Shown one piece after another: positions 9,586 through 18,633 of a stretch of 49,783 nucleotides of DNA. The stretch lies in the NCBI GenBank assembly GCA_023230565.1, contig JALNXD010000020.1, forward strand, positions 1 to 49,783, written 5' to 3'. The position numbers and the translations under genes were made by a program. The stretch is from Syntrophales bacterium. GTDB taxonomy: Bacteria > Desulfobacterota > Syntrophia > Syntrophales > UBA2210. Numbering within the stretch: the stretch's first letter is position 1; the number at the start of each line of letters is the position of its first letter. Below the pieces are notes generated by a model that saw only the letters and a program-made list of their open reading frames with translations, was not told the origin of the DNA and searched no databases.

Positions 9586-11460
9586 CTAATTGATGCGTAC
9601 TTTGAAAAACACCTTCCCCTCGTCGGCGCCACTGTCCGGGATGCCGTCGTCGGGTTCGATGCTGTTGATAATGAAAGTTATCGTTTCGCCGGTTATGGCG
9701 CCGCCGTCGCTGTCGCCGTCGCTGTCGGTGAAAACGGTATTTGCCGGATCGCCATAGTTCGAACCTGCGGCGCCTCTTTGAAGGCTTCCCGCCACAAAGG
9801 TCGTATGGAGGGGAACCGTGTCGACGATGAAGAGGGCCTGCGCGGCGCCGTTTCCGGTATTCCGGTAATGCACCGAGTAAATCAGTTCCTCGCCCGGCCC
9901 GGCCGCTCCTTTATCCACCGCCTTGTTCAGGCTGATCAGAGGGGCCGTCACTGTCACCGGTGCGGTGGGGCCTGTCGAAAGCAGGCTCACATTGGGGCCG
10001 CTGAGGCTGGCCGTGTCATAGAAGGTTCCCGCTACGCCCCCTGCCGTCACACTGAGCGAGAGGGTGATGGTGCTGTAGGGGGGAACGGTCCAGGCGCCGT
10101 TCCAGGTAAGCTGCTGCCCCGTAACAATGGGATCGGCGGTAATGAAACCGGTGGTGCTGCCCGGTACATAGGTAAAACCGTCGGGTATGACATCGGAGAG
10201 ATAGGTAAGCCAGGCTTCACCGCAGGCCGCGTTCTCGATGGTGATGGTATAGGTGATCGTTTCTCCCGCATTGGCGAACTCTGCGGAAACCGTCTTCGTC
10301 ACGCTGATGACGGGAGGATTGATGACAAGAGTGTCTGTTCTCGGCTGATTCTGGAGGGGCGGGATACTGCCGTCGATAGTGTCGATGAACGTGACCGTCA
10401 CCGTTTCTCCCGGCATGACCTGAAACAGGCCGTCTTCATTTGCAGGAGCGCCGGCGGCCGAGGCGATGGAACCGGTGAAAATCCCCGTATTTATGCCGGT
10501 TTCCGTGAGCGTAACCGTTTCGTTGTCGCCGCTGAGGACGCTAAGAGTCGCCGGGACGGTGTTGAGTCCCGTAGGATTATAGTTCCGGTCGCCGTCGTCG
10601 GCCCTGAGGTAGAGCGTTTCTCCGGCGCAAACCGCCGCCACCTCTCCTGTGCCCTCCAGATTCTGGACAAAGTGTATCGTCCCTGTGGTGGGTCTGATGC
10701 CGAAGGGGGATACGTAATCGGAAAACCCTGAATAGAGATCGGAGGCGCCCACCAGATCGGCGCCTTTTTCCGTCAGGCTGCTGGCGCTGGAGGAACTGCC
10801 GAAAAAGAACCGCAGGGGCGACGAATCGGTGATGCCGGTGACCTGCTTCAATGTATCATAGGGAAAGCGCCAATCGAGAAAATAGTCCTGGTCGCCGTTG
10901 ATGGAGGTATCGGCGGCCGAAATCTGATAATTTCCGAGAAGGGGTACCGATGCGGTGAGTATTTCCGATTTATCCCCCGGATCGCCCAGCGTCCCCTGTA
11001 CCGTATTGTGCCAGAGCTCGACCTTTTCTTCCTTGGCGATGCCGTCGAGCATGAGAAGCCACTCGTAGTCGGGGGCATTCAGATTAGAGTCGAATTCGAC
11101 ACCCCAGCCGTAGGCCTGCAGATATCCCTGGCCGCCTGTGCCTGCAGGGCTGACATCGAGACGGAGACGGAAATAGATATATTGCCCGTCATTGAATACG
11201 AAGGCGGCAGGATTGGTAGCATCGGAAACGATGTTTCTCGATCCCTGTGTGTCGCCTGTATCATCCTGAAGGAGGGCGCCCCCTTTAAAGATCGGGATCC
11301 ACTGGGCCGATGTCGGCCAGGCATAGACGTTTTCAGAAGAAAGAAAAAAGAAAGTAGAGAAAAGACAAAAAAAGAAAAATACTCGAGGTGCGCTCGCAAT
11401 TTTGCTGCAATGTTTCAGGATCCTCCGGTGCGCAGGCATTCTCTCAGGTGGAAGGGTCAT
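9586..11460 (-). CDS. DUF11-repeat secreted protein with unique N-terminal domain (about 624 aa)
   Basis: First gene of the DUF11 cluster in transcription order. A hydrophobic signal segment (FFFFCLFSTFFFLSS) precedes a ~200-residue N-terminal domain not shared with its neighbours; it is rich in aromatic residues and Asp/Asn (FNDGQYIYFRLRLD, WGVEFDSN), suggesting a beta-sandwich, possibly calcium- or sugar-binding (inference). Next comes a module with LTETGINTGIFTGSI, closely similar to LTETGADTGVF in the 2030-aa protein, then two DUF11 units (SAEFANAGETITYTI and KGAAGPGEELIYSVH). It ends with VFFKVRIN. The start is uncertain: a TTG at 11478, ATG at 11460 (used here) or ATG at 11439 all precede the signal segment. 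Function unknown. Confidence 0.8.
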   Translation of the reverse strand: MTLPPERMPAHRRILKHCSKIASAPRVFFFFCLFSTFFFLSSENVYAWPTSAQWIPIFKGGALLQDDTGDTQGSRNIVSDATNPAAFVFNDGQYIYFRLRLDVSPAGTGGQGYLQAYGWGVEFDSNLNAPDYEWLLMLDGIAKEEKVELWHNTVQGTLGDPGDKSEILTASVPLLGNYQISAADTSINGDQDYFLDWRFPYDTLKQVTGITDSSPLRFFFGSSSSASSLTEKGADLVGASDLYSGFSDYVSPFGIRPTTGTIHFVQNLEGTGEVAAVCAGETLYLRADDGDRNYNPTGLNTVPATLSVLSGDNETVTLTETGINTGIFTGSIASAAGAPANEDGLFQVMPGETVTVTFIDTIDGSIPPLQNQPRTDTLVINPPVISVTKTVSAEFANAGETITYTITIENAACGEAWLTYLSDVIPDGFTYVPGSTTGFITADPIVTGQQLTWNGAWTVPPYSTITLSLSVTAGGVAGTFYDTASLSGPNVSLLSTGPTAPVTVTAPLISLNKAVDKGAAGPGEELIYSVHYRNTGNGAAQALFIVDTVPLHTTFVAGSLQRGAAGSNYGDPANTVFTDSDGDSDGGAITGETITFIINSIEPDDGIPDSGADEGKVFFKVRIN

Positions 11461-11532
11461 TTGGCGGTGCCTTATCAACAGAGAAGTAAGAAGAATTACT
11501 GAAGCAAATCCACAACAATATCCATATGTGTC

Positions 11533-13848
11533 TTATTTAATGCACACTCTCCTTACCTGAAGAAAATCGGCTCTCCCCTGGAGTACTTTTTCAATCCCGT
11601 CCTGCAAAAGGGTTCTCATGCCCTGTTTGATGGCCAGTTCGCGGATCTGCTCCACCGATGCGTGTTTCTGGATCAGTTCTTTGATTTCATCAGTTGAAAC
11701 AAGAAGTTCGTGAATCCCCATCCGCCCTTTATACCCCGTATTGTCACAGGCGCTGCAGCCCTTCGGACGATGGAGGGTGAAATCTTCACTGTAGGGAATG
11801 TGCAGCGTTTCGAATAGTTCTTCACCGTAGCTCTGCGCCAGTTCATCGTACTCTTCCTTTGTGGCATGATATTTTTCTTTGCATTGCTTGCAAAGTGTTC
11901 GCACCAGCCGCTGTGCCAGAATTCCCAGCAGAGAGTCGGCAAAATTCAGCGGATCTATTCCCATATCAAGCAGCCTTACAATTGTCTCAGGGGCGCTGTT
12001 CGTATGGAGAGTGCTGAAAACAAGATGCCCCGTGAGCGAAGCCTCGACACCTGTTTTAGCTGTTTCATAATCACGCATTTCGCCCACCATTATGACATCA
12101 GGGTCTGCGCGAAGAAAAGCGCGCATCGCTGCAGCAAAATCGAAACCGATTTTCGGATTTACCTGAACCTGCCGCAAGCCGTACTGAGTTATTTCTACGG
12201 GATCCTCCGCAGTCCAGATTTTCGTGTCAGGTTTGTTAATATGGTGCAGCCCCGCATGAAGAGTGGTCGTTTTCCCGGAGCCTGTAGGTCCGACTACGAG
12301 GCACATGCCGTAGGGTTTTTTCAAAACTTCTGTCAGTTCCTTGAAATTACGCGTCGACAGTCCCATATCTTCCAGGGGCATGGTTTCGCCTTTTGCAAGG
12401 ATACGCATTACGACATCTTCCAGGCCGCCCTGGGTCGGTATGGTAGCCACGCGAAGTTCTATCTCATCGCCCTTCGGACGTCTGAACTTGATTTTACCGT
12501 CCTGAGGGATTCTTCTTTCCGTGATATCCAGGTTAGACATAATTTTTATCCTGGATACGAGAGCATTTTTATAACTGAAAGGAACTGTCTGGTAGACCAT
12601 AAGCGCGCCGTCGACACGGTATCTGACTTCGACATTCTTTTTTACAAGGCTCGGCTCTACGTGGATATCGGAGGCGTTTCTGTTATAGGCGTCATTGATA
12701 ATTCTGTTGACAAGCTGCATGATGATGCTGTCTGATTCGGTGATACCTTCCTCTTCTTCCTCTTCATGGGTTTCCTCGCTGTCAAGCTTTCCAATAATAT
12801 CCGAAATTGACGAGACGCTTTCGTCAGTCTGATAGAAATGGTTGATGAATTTTGAAATATCTTCGTAAAGTGCCACATCATACACAACTTCTCTTGTTTT
12901 CAGCAGGCTTTCGATCATATCTCTTTTCAGGACATTGTTCGGGTCATCGATCGCCAATCGTATTTTTCCGTCTCTGCGCTCAAGAGGGACCCACATTTCG
13001 CGCCTGAGGTACTCTTCTTTCAAATTTTTAAGCAAATCGAAAGGGGTGGCGGTTTTTTCACTGAATTGAACAAATTCGCAATTATAAAATTCACTCAGTG
13101 ATTTGCCGATATCTTCTTTTGAGATTTTATGGTTTTTTATCAGGTACTGTTCTATAGTTTCCCGGTTTTTGCGCGAATCTTCCCACGATTGCTCGAGATC
13201 TTCTACTGATACAAGGCCGCTTCTCAGCAGGTAGTCGAATTTTGATTTCTTTTTTTGTTTGATCCGTTCCTGGTTAAAAAAAGCGATGCCCAGGACATTT
13301 GCCATTTCTTCGACTATTTCCTGATCTTCCTTACTGAAAAATCCGCTGGATTTTTTATTGATTAACTGGATAACGCCTTTTACCTGACCGCTGTAAATTA
13401 CGGGAACTGCCAATACCTGGGTTGTTCTCATTCCGGATTTCCGGTCCCAGCTGCTGTCAAAGTTCAGAACCGGATCGATCGATGTAAGCTCGGCCTGATC
13501 ATACGCATCTTTTATGTTCAGCGTCTTTTTGCTGAATGCGGCAAAACCTGCGATACTTTTATTATTGATGGGAACTCTTATTTCCGAAAGCGTCGATCCG
13601 GCTAGAAACATAGAATATATTTCATTTTTGAAATGATCGGCCACATAAAGAGTGAGCGATTCCGCATCGAAAAGGCTGAGAATGTCATCTCTGAAATCGA
13701 CGAGAATCTGTTTCAGATTTTGTGCCGCATGTATGCGGTTGGTGATATCCTTGAAACGCTTCTGAAAATTCAGTTTCTCTTCAAGTTCAATTATATGATT
13801 TTTTTCGGGAATCGGGTTTTGTTTCGCCCGAGGCTGGAAAAGTGCCAT
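11533..13848 (-). CDS. GAF-domain-fused type II secretion / type IV pilus assembly ATPase (GspE/PilB family, 771 aa)
   Basis: A hexameric secretion-ATPase family protein that powers pilus or pseudopilus assembly at the inner membrane. Residues ~35-190 form a GAF domain, followed by an MshEN/T2SSE-N-like domain (~205-330) and the ATPase core (~360-745). Visible motifs are Walker A GPTGSGKTTT, the Asp-box/Walker B region RADPDVIMVGEMRD, the His-box THLVFSTLHTN-like segment (GHLVFSTLHTNSAPET), and a four-cysteine zinc site (LCKQCKEKY ... GCSACDNTGYKGR). GspE and PilB usually lack a GAF domain, so a ligand-responsive N-terminus is unusual. No other pilus or T2SS genes are in the window. It sits about 70 bp upstream of the DUF11 cluster on the same strand, so a role in exporting those proteins is conceivable but unproven. 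Confidence 0.9.
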   Translation of the reverse strand: MALFQPRAKQNPIPEKNHIIELEEKLNFQKRFKDITNRIHAAQNLKQILVDFRDDILSLFDAESLTLYVADHFKNEIYSMFLAGSTLSEIRVPINNKSIAGFAAFSKKTLNIKDAYDQAELTSIDPVLNFDSSWDRKSGMRTTQVLAVPVIYSGQVKGVIQLINKKSSGFFSKEDQEIVEEMANVLGIAFFNQERIKQKKKSKFDYLLRSGLVSVEDLEQSWEDSRKNRETIEQYLIKNHKISKEDIGKSLSEFYNCEFVQFSEKTATPFDLLKNLKEEYLRREMWVPLERRDGKIRLAIDDPNNVLKRDMIESLLKTREVVYDVALYEDISKFINHFYQTDESVSSISDIIGKLDSEETHEEEEEEGITESDSIIMQLVNRIINDAYNRNASDIHVEPSLVKKNVEVRYRVDGALMVYQTVPFSYKNALVSRIKIMSNLDITERRIPQDGKIKFRRPKGDEIELRVATIPTQGGLEDVVMRILAKGETMPLEDMGLSTRNFKELTEVLKKPYGMCLVVGPTGSGKTTTLHAGLHHINKPDTKIWTAEDPVEITQYGLRQVQVNPKIGFDFAAAMRAFLRADPDVIMVGEMRDYETAKTGVEASLTGHLVFSTLHTNSAPETIVRLLDMGIDPLNFADSLLGILAQRLVRTLCKQCKEKYHATKEEYDELAQSYGEELFETLHIPYSEDFTLHRPKGCSACDNTGYKGRMGIHELLVSTDEIKELIQKHASVEQIRELAIKQGMRTLLQDGIEKVLQGRADFLQVRRVCIK

Positions 13849-14019
13849 TACAAATTTATCTCCGATTTTCGATAATATCCAACATATAGCAATCTCGATA
13901 AACTATCAAATAAATAAATACGTAACCAGGGGAAAACGAAAAAAATTTATCCGGATTGATATTGAGGAAGTGCCTCTGCAGATAAAAGCCGGAAATACAG
14001 TTTCTTGAGAAAGGCGGTA

Positions 14020-15711
14020 TTAAAAATCTCCTCTTTCAAGTTTTCGGCACCCGATTATGAGAGGCAGGATGCCTGTCGCCGCACTCATGACAACAGCAAT
14101 GATCCAGGCGCACGAAATCAGCAGATAATACATTCCCTTCGTGAGGGATTGACGAATTTCGTAGTTGAAAGTTGGCAAAGCAAAAAGGAGAATAAGCAGT
14201 AAAACATACACGAGTGCAGTGACAAAATTGAGTGTTCCTCCAAAACCGGAAACGATTTTGGATGGATTGTCTTCTTTGAAGTTCGGATAAATAGAACCTA
14301 AACCTACAGATAATCCGACGAGTCCTGTACTTATTAAAAAAGCGAGACCGCATGAGGTATAAAAAAGCATTGTAGACGTACGAAGCATAAAGTTTGTCGA
14401 AATCATGAGAAATTCACTCACAAAAACGATAACAATCAGATTGGTCGCGAATTTTTGCAGTATGATTCCTCTGAACGTTACCGGTGCGAGTCCCAATATC
14501 CATATCTTGGCACCTTCGAGACTTATAAGGGGATAGAGAAATCGTACTGTAAAACCGGCAAGCACGAGAGCCGTGGCTGAAAGGTTGAGAAATGTTACAA
14601 TAAGCATCCAATAGGGATTTCCTTGAGACATCGGAATATTCCGCAGGTTGAAAATATAAATTCCAAGGATGGCGATGTAAATCATAAATTGTGACCATTG
14701 GGAAAAGTCGCGGATAAAAATTTTAATATCTTTGATGACCAGGGCTGCCGCCGGGCGTGGAAGAATAGTAAGAATGAGGAGAATTCGATTCAAGATGCCC
14801 TTTTCAGGAGGATGGGTTTTTTTATTTGATCCGCTTTTTGTTGCCAGCCATCCTCTGTAAAATCCATTTTCCGCCAATAGCCAGTTTGCCTGCATGGCAA
14901 CAAGTGATGTTGCGAAAAAACCGGTGAAATAGACGGCGGCTTCCGAAGCATTGCCGGTGCCGGCTCCGATGACGGATTTTGCCATCCAGTATCCCGGGAA
15001 AAACGGATGTTTTAAAATTTTCAGATGGGAAAGAAAAGTTTCAAAAAAATAACCGATGTCGACCCGGGGAAGAACGGAAGCTGACAAATGGCTGTGATAA
15101 TACCAGTATAAGAATATCACCCCGGCTGCCGCCGCCGTAAAAAGAAAATGCTTGATCCGCCTATAGCTGACAAATCTGACGGCGGTAAGAATTATGATGG
15201 AAGAAAGGGCCGTAGGCAGAAGGACAAATACTGCAAAATAAAAGGGAAGCGCAAGATAAAACCAAAAAGGTGCAGTTTTTATGCTTGCATATACGATAAA
15301 AAAGGGGAGACCGAGAAATAAAAAAGCCCAGGAACTGAAGATGCTTGATTGAATAAACCGATAAAGGAATATGACCTTGTGGTTTATCGGTTTTGAAAAG
15401 AGGAATTCCAACTCCTTTGGTCTGTAAAACGTTGTGTAACATACAACGATGCTGCTTAATGTGAGCATAATAAAAAGCACTGCAAAAAAGATGTAGATTG
15501 CTTCATCCATCAACGCAGGTCCGATAACGGGAATCTCAAAAAAGAAGGAAAGCCCTTTATTAAAAAGAACAAACGAAAAGACCCAGAAAAGGGTTGCCAT
15601 TGAGGCAATAAAAACTGTTTTAAGCTTCGGCTCCTGCTTTATTTTTTCAATATGATTTTTAAAAATCCTGAGCTGTGCAGCTGTCAGTGCGTGTGAACCC
15701 TGCATGGCCAT
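14020..15711 (-). CDS. ABC-2 type exporter permease (563 aa)
   Basis: A polytopic membrane protein with about a dozen hydrophobic segments spread over its length and a conserved cytoplasmic element, ELEFLFSKPINHKVIFLYR, near residue 110, seen in large putative ABC exporters. The ATG overlaps the TAA of the ATPase gene upstream (TAATG), indicating translational coupling. Together they form a complete exporter of unknown substrate. The gene is followed by 171 bp of AT-rich sequence before the GspE-like gene, in which I see no gene. Confidence 0.8.
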   Translation of the reverse strand: MAMQGSHALTAAQLRIFKNHIEKIKQEPKLKTVFIASMATLFWVFSFVLFNKGLSFFFEIPVIGPALMDEAIYIFFAVLFIMLTLSSIVVCYTTFYRPKELEFLFSKPINHKVIFLYRFIQSSIFSSWAFLFLGLPFFIVYASIKTAPFWFYLALPFYFAVFVLLPTALSSIIILTAVRFVSYRRIKHFLFTAAAAGVIFLYWYYHSHLSASVLPRVDIGYFFETFLSHLKILKHPFFPGYWMAKSVIGAGTGNASEAAVYFTGFFATSLVAMQANWLLAENGFYRGWLATKSGSNKKTHPPEKGILNRILLILTILPRPAAALVIKDIKIFIRDFSQWSQFMIYIAILGIYIFNLRNIPMSQGNPYWMLIVTFLNLSATALVLAGFTVRFLYPLISLEGAKIWILGLAPVTFRGIILQKFATNLIVIVFVSEFLMISTNFMLRTSTMLFYTSCGLAFLISTGLVGLSVGLGSIYPNFKEDNPSKIVSGFGGTLNFVTALVYVLLLILLFALPTFNYEIRQSLTKGMYYLLISCAWIIAVVMSAATGILPLIIGCRKLERGDF

Positions 15712-16433
15712 TACGCCTCCGCGGTCATTTTCAGAAAAATATCTTCCAGTTTTTCGTTTTTTTCTGCTTTTTCTTTGATCTCATCAATAGATCCTTGTGC
15801 AACAAGTTTTCCATGATGAATAATTCCGATGCGGTCGGAGACTTCTTCTGCGAGTTCGAGAGTGTGAGTTGACATGAGAATCGTCGTACCTTCTTTTGTT
15901 TTTGTTTTCAGCATATCTTTCACGAGGCGGATGCTTTTCGGATCAAGCCCTACCATCGGCTCATCAATAATTATCAATTTAGGTGAAGGCAGAAGGGCTG
16001 ATGAAATAACAATTTTTTGTCTCATGCCGTGAGAATAGCCTTCCATAAGCTGATCTCCGTAATCCTGCATGGAAAAGAGTTCAAGAAGCCGTTCCGTATC
16101 CTTTCGGTAATAAGTTTTATCAATACTGTAAAGTTCACCGATGAAATATAAAAATTCCCTCCCTGTCAACTTCTCATATACAAACGGGATGTCAGGGATA
16201 AAACACATTAGTCCCTTTGTTTTTGCAGTCTTGGCAGTCACATCGACACCTCCGACATTTACCCGGCCCGATGTCGGATTGAGAAGACCCGCCACAACCT
16301 TAAGGGTGGTAGTTTTTCCTGCCCCGTTTGGTCCAAGCATGGTGAAGAATTCTCCAGCCTCAATTGATAGAGAAATGTTATCAACCGCAATCGTGTTTCC
16401 AAATCTTTTTGACAATTCCTTTATCTCAATCAT
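15711..16433 (-). CDS. ABC transporter ATP-binding protein (240 aa)
   Basis: Nucleotide-binding subunit pairing with the overlapping permease gene. It has Walker A GPNGAGKTTT, an ABC signature YSHGMRQK (a variant of LSGGQ common in ABC-2 drug/lipid exporters), Walker B LIIIDEPMVGLDP and the switch histidine in STHTLE. The ATG at 16433 (MIEIKELSKRFG) is preceded by AGGTGGGC and gives the usual family length; the frame stays open upstream to 16526, but that extension contains no recognisable domain sequence. Substrate unknown. Confidence 0.92.
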   Translation of the reverse strand: MIEIKELSKRFGNTIAVDNISLSIEAGEFFTMLGPNGAGKTTTLKVVAGLLNPTSGRVNVGGVDVTAKTAKTKGLMCFIPDIPFVYEKLTGREFLYFIGELYSIDKTYYRKDTERLLELFSMQDYGDQLMEGYSHGMRQKIVISSALLPSPKLIIIDEPMVGLDPKSIRLVKDMLKTKTKEGTTILMSTHTLELAEEVSDRIGIIHHGKLVAQGSIDEIKEKAEKNEKLEDIFLKMTAEA

Positions 16434-16637
16434 TTGCCCACCTGCAAAAGTCGATTGTGTTGTAAGTAGCTCCTCATACCGGGCACCCGGTAATATAATG
16501 GAAAGTAAGTGCTTTTTTTGTATCACTAATTTAGAAGCATATCATGCCGGCTGCTCCGGGCACCATAATAGTAAGTAAGTGAAGCTGTCGCAATGCGTAT
16601 TTTATAGCTATCTGCGCCAATGAGGGGCATGAGCTTC

Positions 16638-16777
16638 TGACCGTGAATCAGCTGTGTTTCGGGTACCATGCCATCGATGCGAAACGCCTGTCCCGGCTGT
16701 GCCTGTGCGCAAAGCGCACGTGTGCCGGGACAGCTTCGAAAGACGCAGCATGGTCGGGACACAGGTCTGAGCGGGCA
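16638..16777 (+). repeat. Dispersed repeat family A, copy A1 (composite, full)
   Basis: Intergenic, between the transglutaminase stop and the ABC genes. Its left half (from TGACCG to about 16724) matches the reverse complement of 18333-18419 at roughly three-quarters identity by eye. Its right half (GTGCCGGGA to GCGGGCA, about 16722-16777) matches the reverse complement of 25571-25661. A strong stem-loop sits in the middle at 16688-16733. Confidence 0.75.
16688..16733. repeat. Long stem-loop inside repeat A1
   Basis: Outer arms CTGTCCCGGC and GCCGGGACAG are perfectly complementary (10 bp), and the inner arms GTGCGC and GCGCAC (6 bp) close an AAA loop, with a small internal mismatch region between. 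It could be a transcript end or stabilising hairpin for either strand; it lacks an adjacent T-run. Confidence 0.7.
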
Positions 16778-16792
16778 CACCAAAGCTTCAGG

Positions 16793-18256
16793 TCAGCGGT
16801 ATTCAATGATCTCGATCCCTATCTTTCCCATGGCCAGAGCTATTTTTGACTGAGCTGAAAAGTCTCCCGAGACCAGTTCAATGTGAGTGGCATCGGCCCG
16901 GTGCTGGCCTAACGTAGGATCCAGGTGAATCCAGTGTCCCGCATATATCGATGGCCAGGCATGATAATAAAAGGCGTCGTGCGACCAGACAAGGCCGGCG
17001 CTCATTCGGGCAGGAATTCCAGCGGCCCGCGCGATCGCAACAAATAGTGAAGTATGCTCATTGCAGTCGCCTTGCATTGTTTCCAGAACCGTCGTGGCTA
17101 CAGGAAGCTCAGGAGACAGCTTTTTTTTGATATTTGCATACAACCAGTCATTGATGAGTTCTGCCGCGCGTACGGGGTCTTTTTCCTCTCCGATAATTTT
17201 TTCAGATACAGCCACAATCCTTTGATCATTACTGTCTATCCAGGTTGATGGTTCAAGGTATATATCATAACTTTTCCCGATGGAAGCTTTCGTAACGGGA
17301 TTATTTTCAGACAGCCCCGCCTCGATTGTTACAGTTCCTTCAAACCAGTTATCTATTTTCTGACGTTTCCCGTCTGCGGGAAGTTCTGTCAGATTAAATC
17401 CTTTCAGGCGAATTTTCATAAAAGTTACCGATCGCGGATCTTTTATTTCCCGGTCAGTGAGAACAGCAATTTGCTTGAGAAGATCCACGGCATCCGAGTC
17501 CGAATTGGCAAGCCTTTCTCTTATGTGCGCTCTGGATTCTGTTTTGATAATCCAGCCGTTGGGAGTTTCTTCACGAACTACCATGCCCTCTTCATCGATC
17601 CATGAGGTAGACAGGAGGCCTGCAAAGCGCGTCTCCATGATCGTGAGGTTCTTTTCTTTTCCGACAACCCGGACTGAAACGTCCTCGGCCTTTAGTGTGA
17701 GAGGATTCAGAATACGCAGTCGGTATTTTTCATCCGGTTTCAAGCTCCGGCCCCGGTAAATTTGTAAAAGGCTTTGGTCAATCATGAATTCGCCGGAAGC
17801 TTCGAAGGTCTTTTGAAAGGCGGTGGATCCATACGTTACATCAACTATCAAATTACTGCCCGCTTTGCGCCCCCTAATTACGATTCCGGTAATACCCGAA
17901 ATACGCACTTCGAATTTTTCGATTTGTTTGTTCCGGTCAAGATCCTGTGTACCCGTTATTGAAAGATTTTTTATTTCGTTGAGCATCTTGAATCTGAGAT
18001 GGGAAATGGAAGATATGCGGTATCCACCTTGCGAAGGACCAAAAACAGTATGATTATAACCGATCCACTGATTGCCGACATATATGCTTTTCCATAAATC
18101 GAAATCCTTGTTATCGGGGATAAGACTGCTGAAGCGTATTTCATCGGTACTAACGGTAAAAAATCCTTCTTTTTCCATCAGGAAAAAAATTGCAAGGCCC
18201 CAGGCAAAAATAATTGCGAGGTGTACTGAAATTTTGAAAAAAAAGGGTCGGGGCAT
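16793..18256 (-). CDS. Membrane-anchored transglutaminase-like protein
   Basis: An N-terminal transmembrane/signal-anchor segment (FFFKISVHLAIIFAWGLAIF) is followed by a ~330-residue region without a recognised motif and a C-terminal transglutaminase-core domain. The papain-like triad is visible: Cys in GDCNEHTSLF, His in YYHAWPS and Asp in LDPTLGQ. Such proteins act outside the cytoplasm as proteases or in peptide cross-linking; the substrate here is unknown. The ATG at 18256 is used; a TTG at 18283 is an alternative start. It lies upstream of the ABC exporter on the same strand but is separated by a repeat-filled gap of 359 bp. Confidence 0.82.
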   Translation of the reverse strand: MPRPFFFKISVHLAIIFAWGLAIFFLMEKEGFFTVSTDEIRFSSLIPDNKDFDLWKSIYVGNQWIGYNHTVFGPSQGGYRISSISHLRFKMLNEIKNLSITGTQDLDRNKQIEKFEVRISGITGIVIRGRKAGSNLIVDVTYGSTAFQKTFEASGEFMIDQSLLQIYRGRSLKPDEKYRLRILNPLTLKAEDVSVRVVGKEKNLTIMETRFAGLLSTSWIDEEGMVVREETPNGWIIKTESRAHIRERLANSDSDAVDLLKQIAVLTDREIKDPRSVTFMKIRLKGFNLTELPADGKRQKIDNWFEGTVTIEAGLSENNPVTKASIGKSYDIYLEPSTWIDSNDQRIVAVSEKIIGEEKDPVRAAELINDWLYANIKKKLSPELPVATTVLETMQGDCNEHTSLFVAIARAAGIPARMSAGLVWSHDAFYYHAWPSIYAGHWIHLDPTLGQHRADATHIELVSGDFSAQSKIALAMGKIGIEIIEYR

Positions 18257-18332
18257 GGTATCTATATCCCGTTCTGTTTCCAATTCCGCTTAAATGTAAC
18301 AATCCATACACAAAGGTAAAGACTTTCGACTT

Positions 18333-18419
18333 CAAACGTGGGCTTTGCACTCAGACTCCGCTGGGACGGGCGCTTCATTTCGACTGTATGATGCCCGAAA
18401 CACACCTGATTCTCGGTCA
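18333..18419 (-). repeat. Dispersed repeat family A, copy A2 (left half only)
   Basis: The reverse complement runs from TGACCGAGAATCAGGTGTGT to about CAAAGCCCACGT and aligns with the left half of copy A1, sharing TGTGTTTCGGG and the CGTCCC/GTCCC block. It fills much of the 377-bp gap between the divergent transglutaminase and FprA genes. The remainder of that gap holds AT-rich sequence and the FprA promoter. Confidence 0.7.
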
Positions 18420-18564
18420 AAGACCCCGTGCTCAAAATTGCAGAATAAATGAGCTTCCGCCGCATATGAATTTTTTTTCAAAGGCGTAACTGTAAAGTGT
18501 GACCAATTACCATTATTGCACAACCAAAGGCTTTGCAAAACAAACTTTTTGGCCGTTTTTTCAT

Positions 18565-18593
18565 TTGCACATAAAAGATGAAACTTATATTTT
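18565..18593 (+). promoter_or_regulatory. Sigma-70-like promoter of the FprA/rubredoxin operon
   Basis: TTGCAC is followed after 17 nt by TATTTT, 40 bp upstream of the FprA start codon. This is a good -35 box, with an AT-rich -10. A Shine-Dalgarno AAGGGGG lies between the promoter and the ATG. Confidence 0.5.
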
Positions 18594-18633
18594 ATGAGAT
18601 TAGTTCATTTCCTTAAGAAGGGGGAATCAATAG

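Noticed and set aside
9088..10731. Long plus-strand open frame (about 547 codons) antisense to the DUF11 genes
   Set aside because: It spans two opposite-strand DUF11 genes, its translation is Arg/Gly-rich without domain patterns, and such frames arise in GC-rich repeat genes. The minus-strand proteins have signal peptides and modules.
16526..16853. Several 60-85 codon frames over the A1 repeat
   Set aside because: They lie inside the dispersed repeat, on both strands, and show no start signals; the repeat itself is a better explanation.
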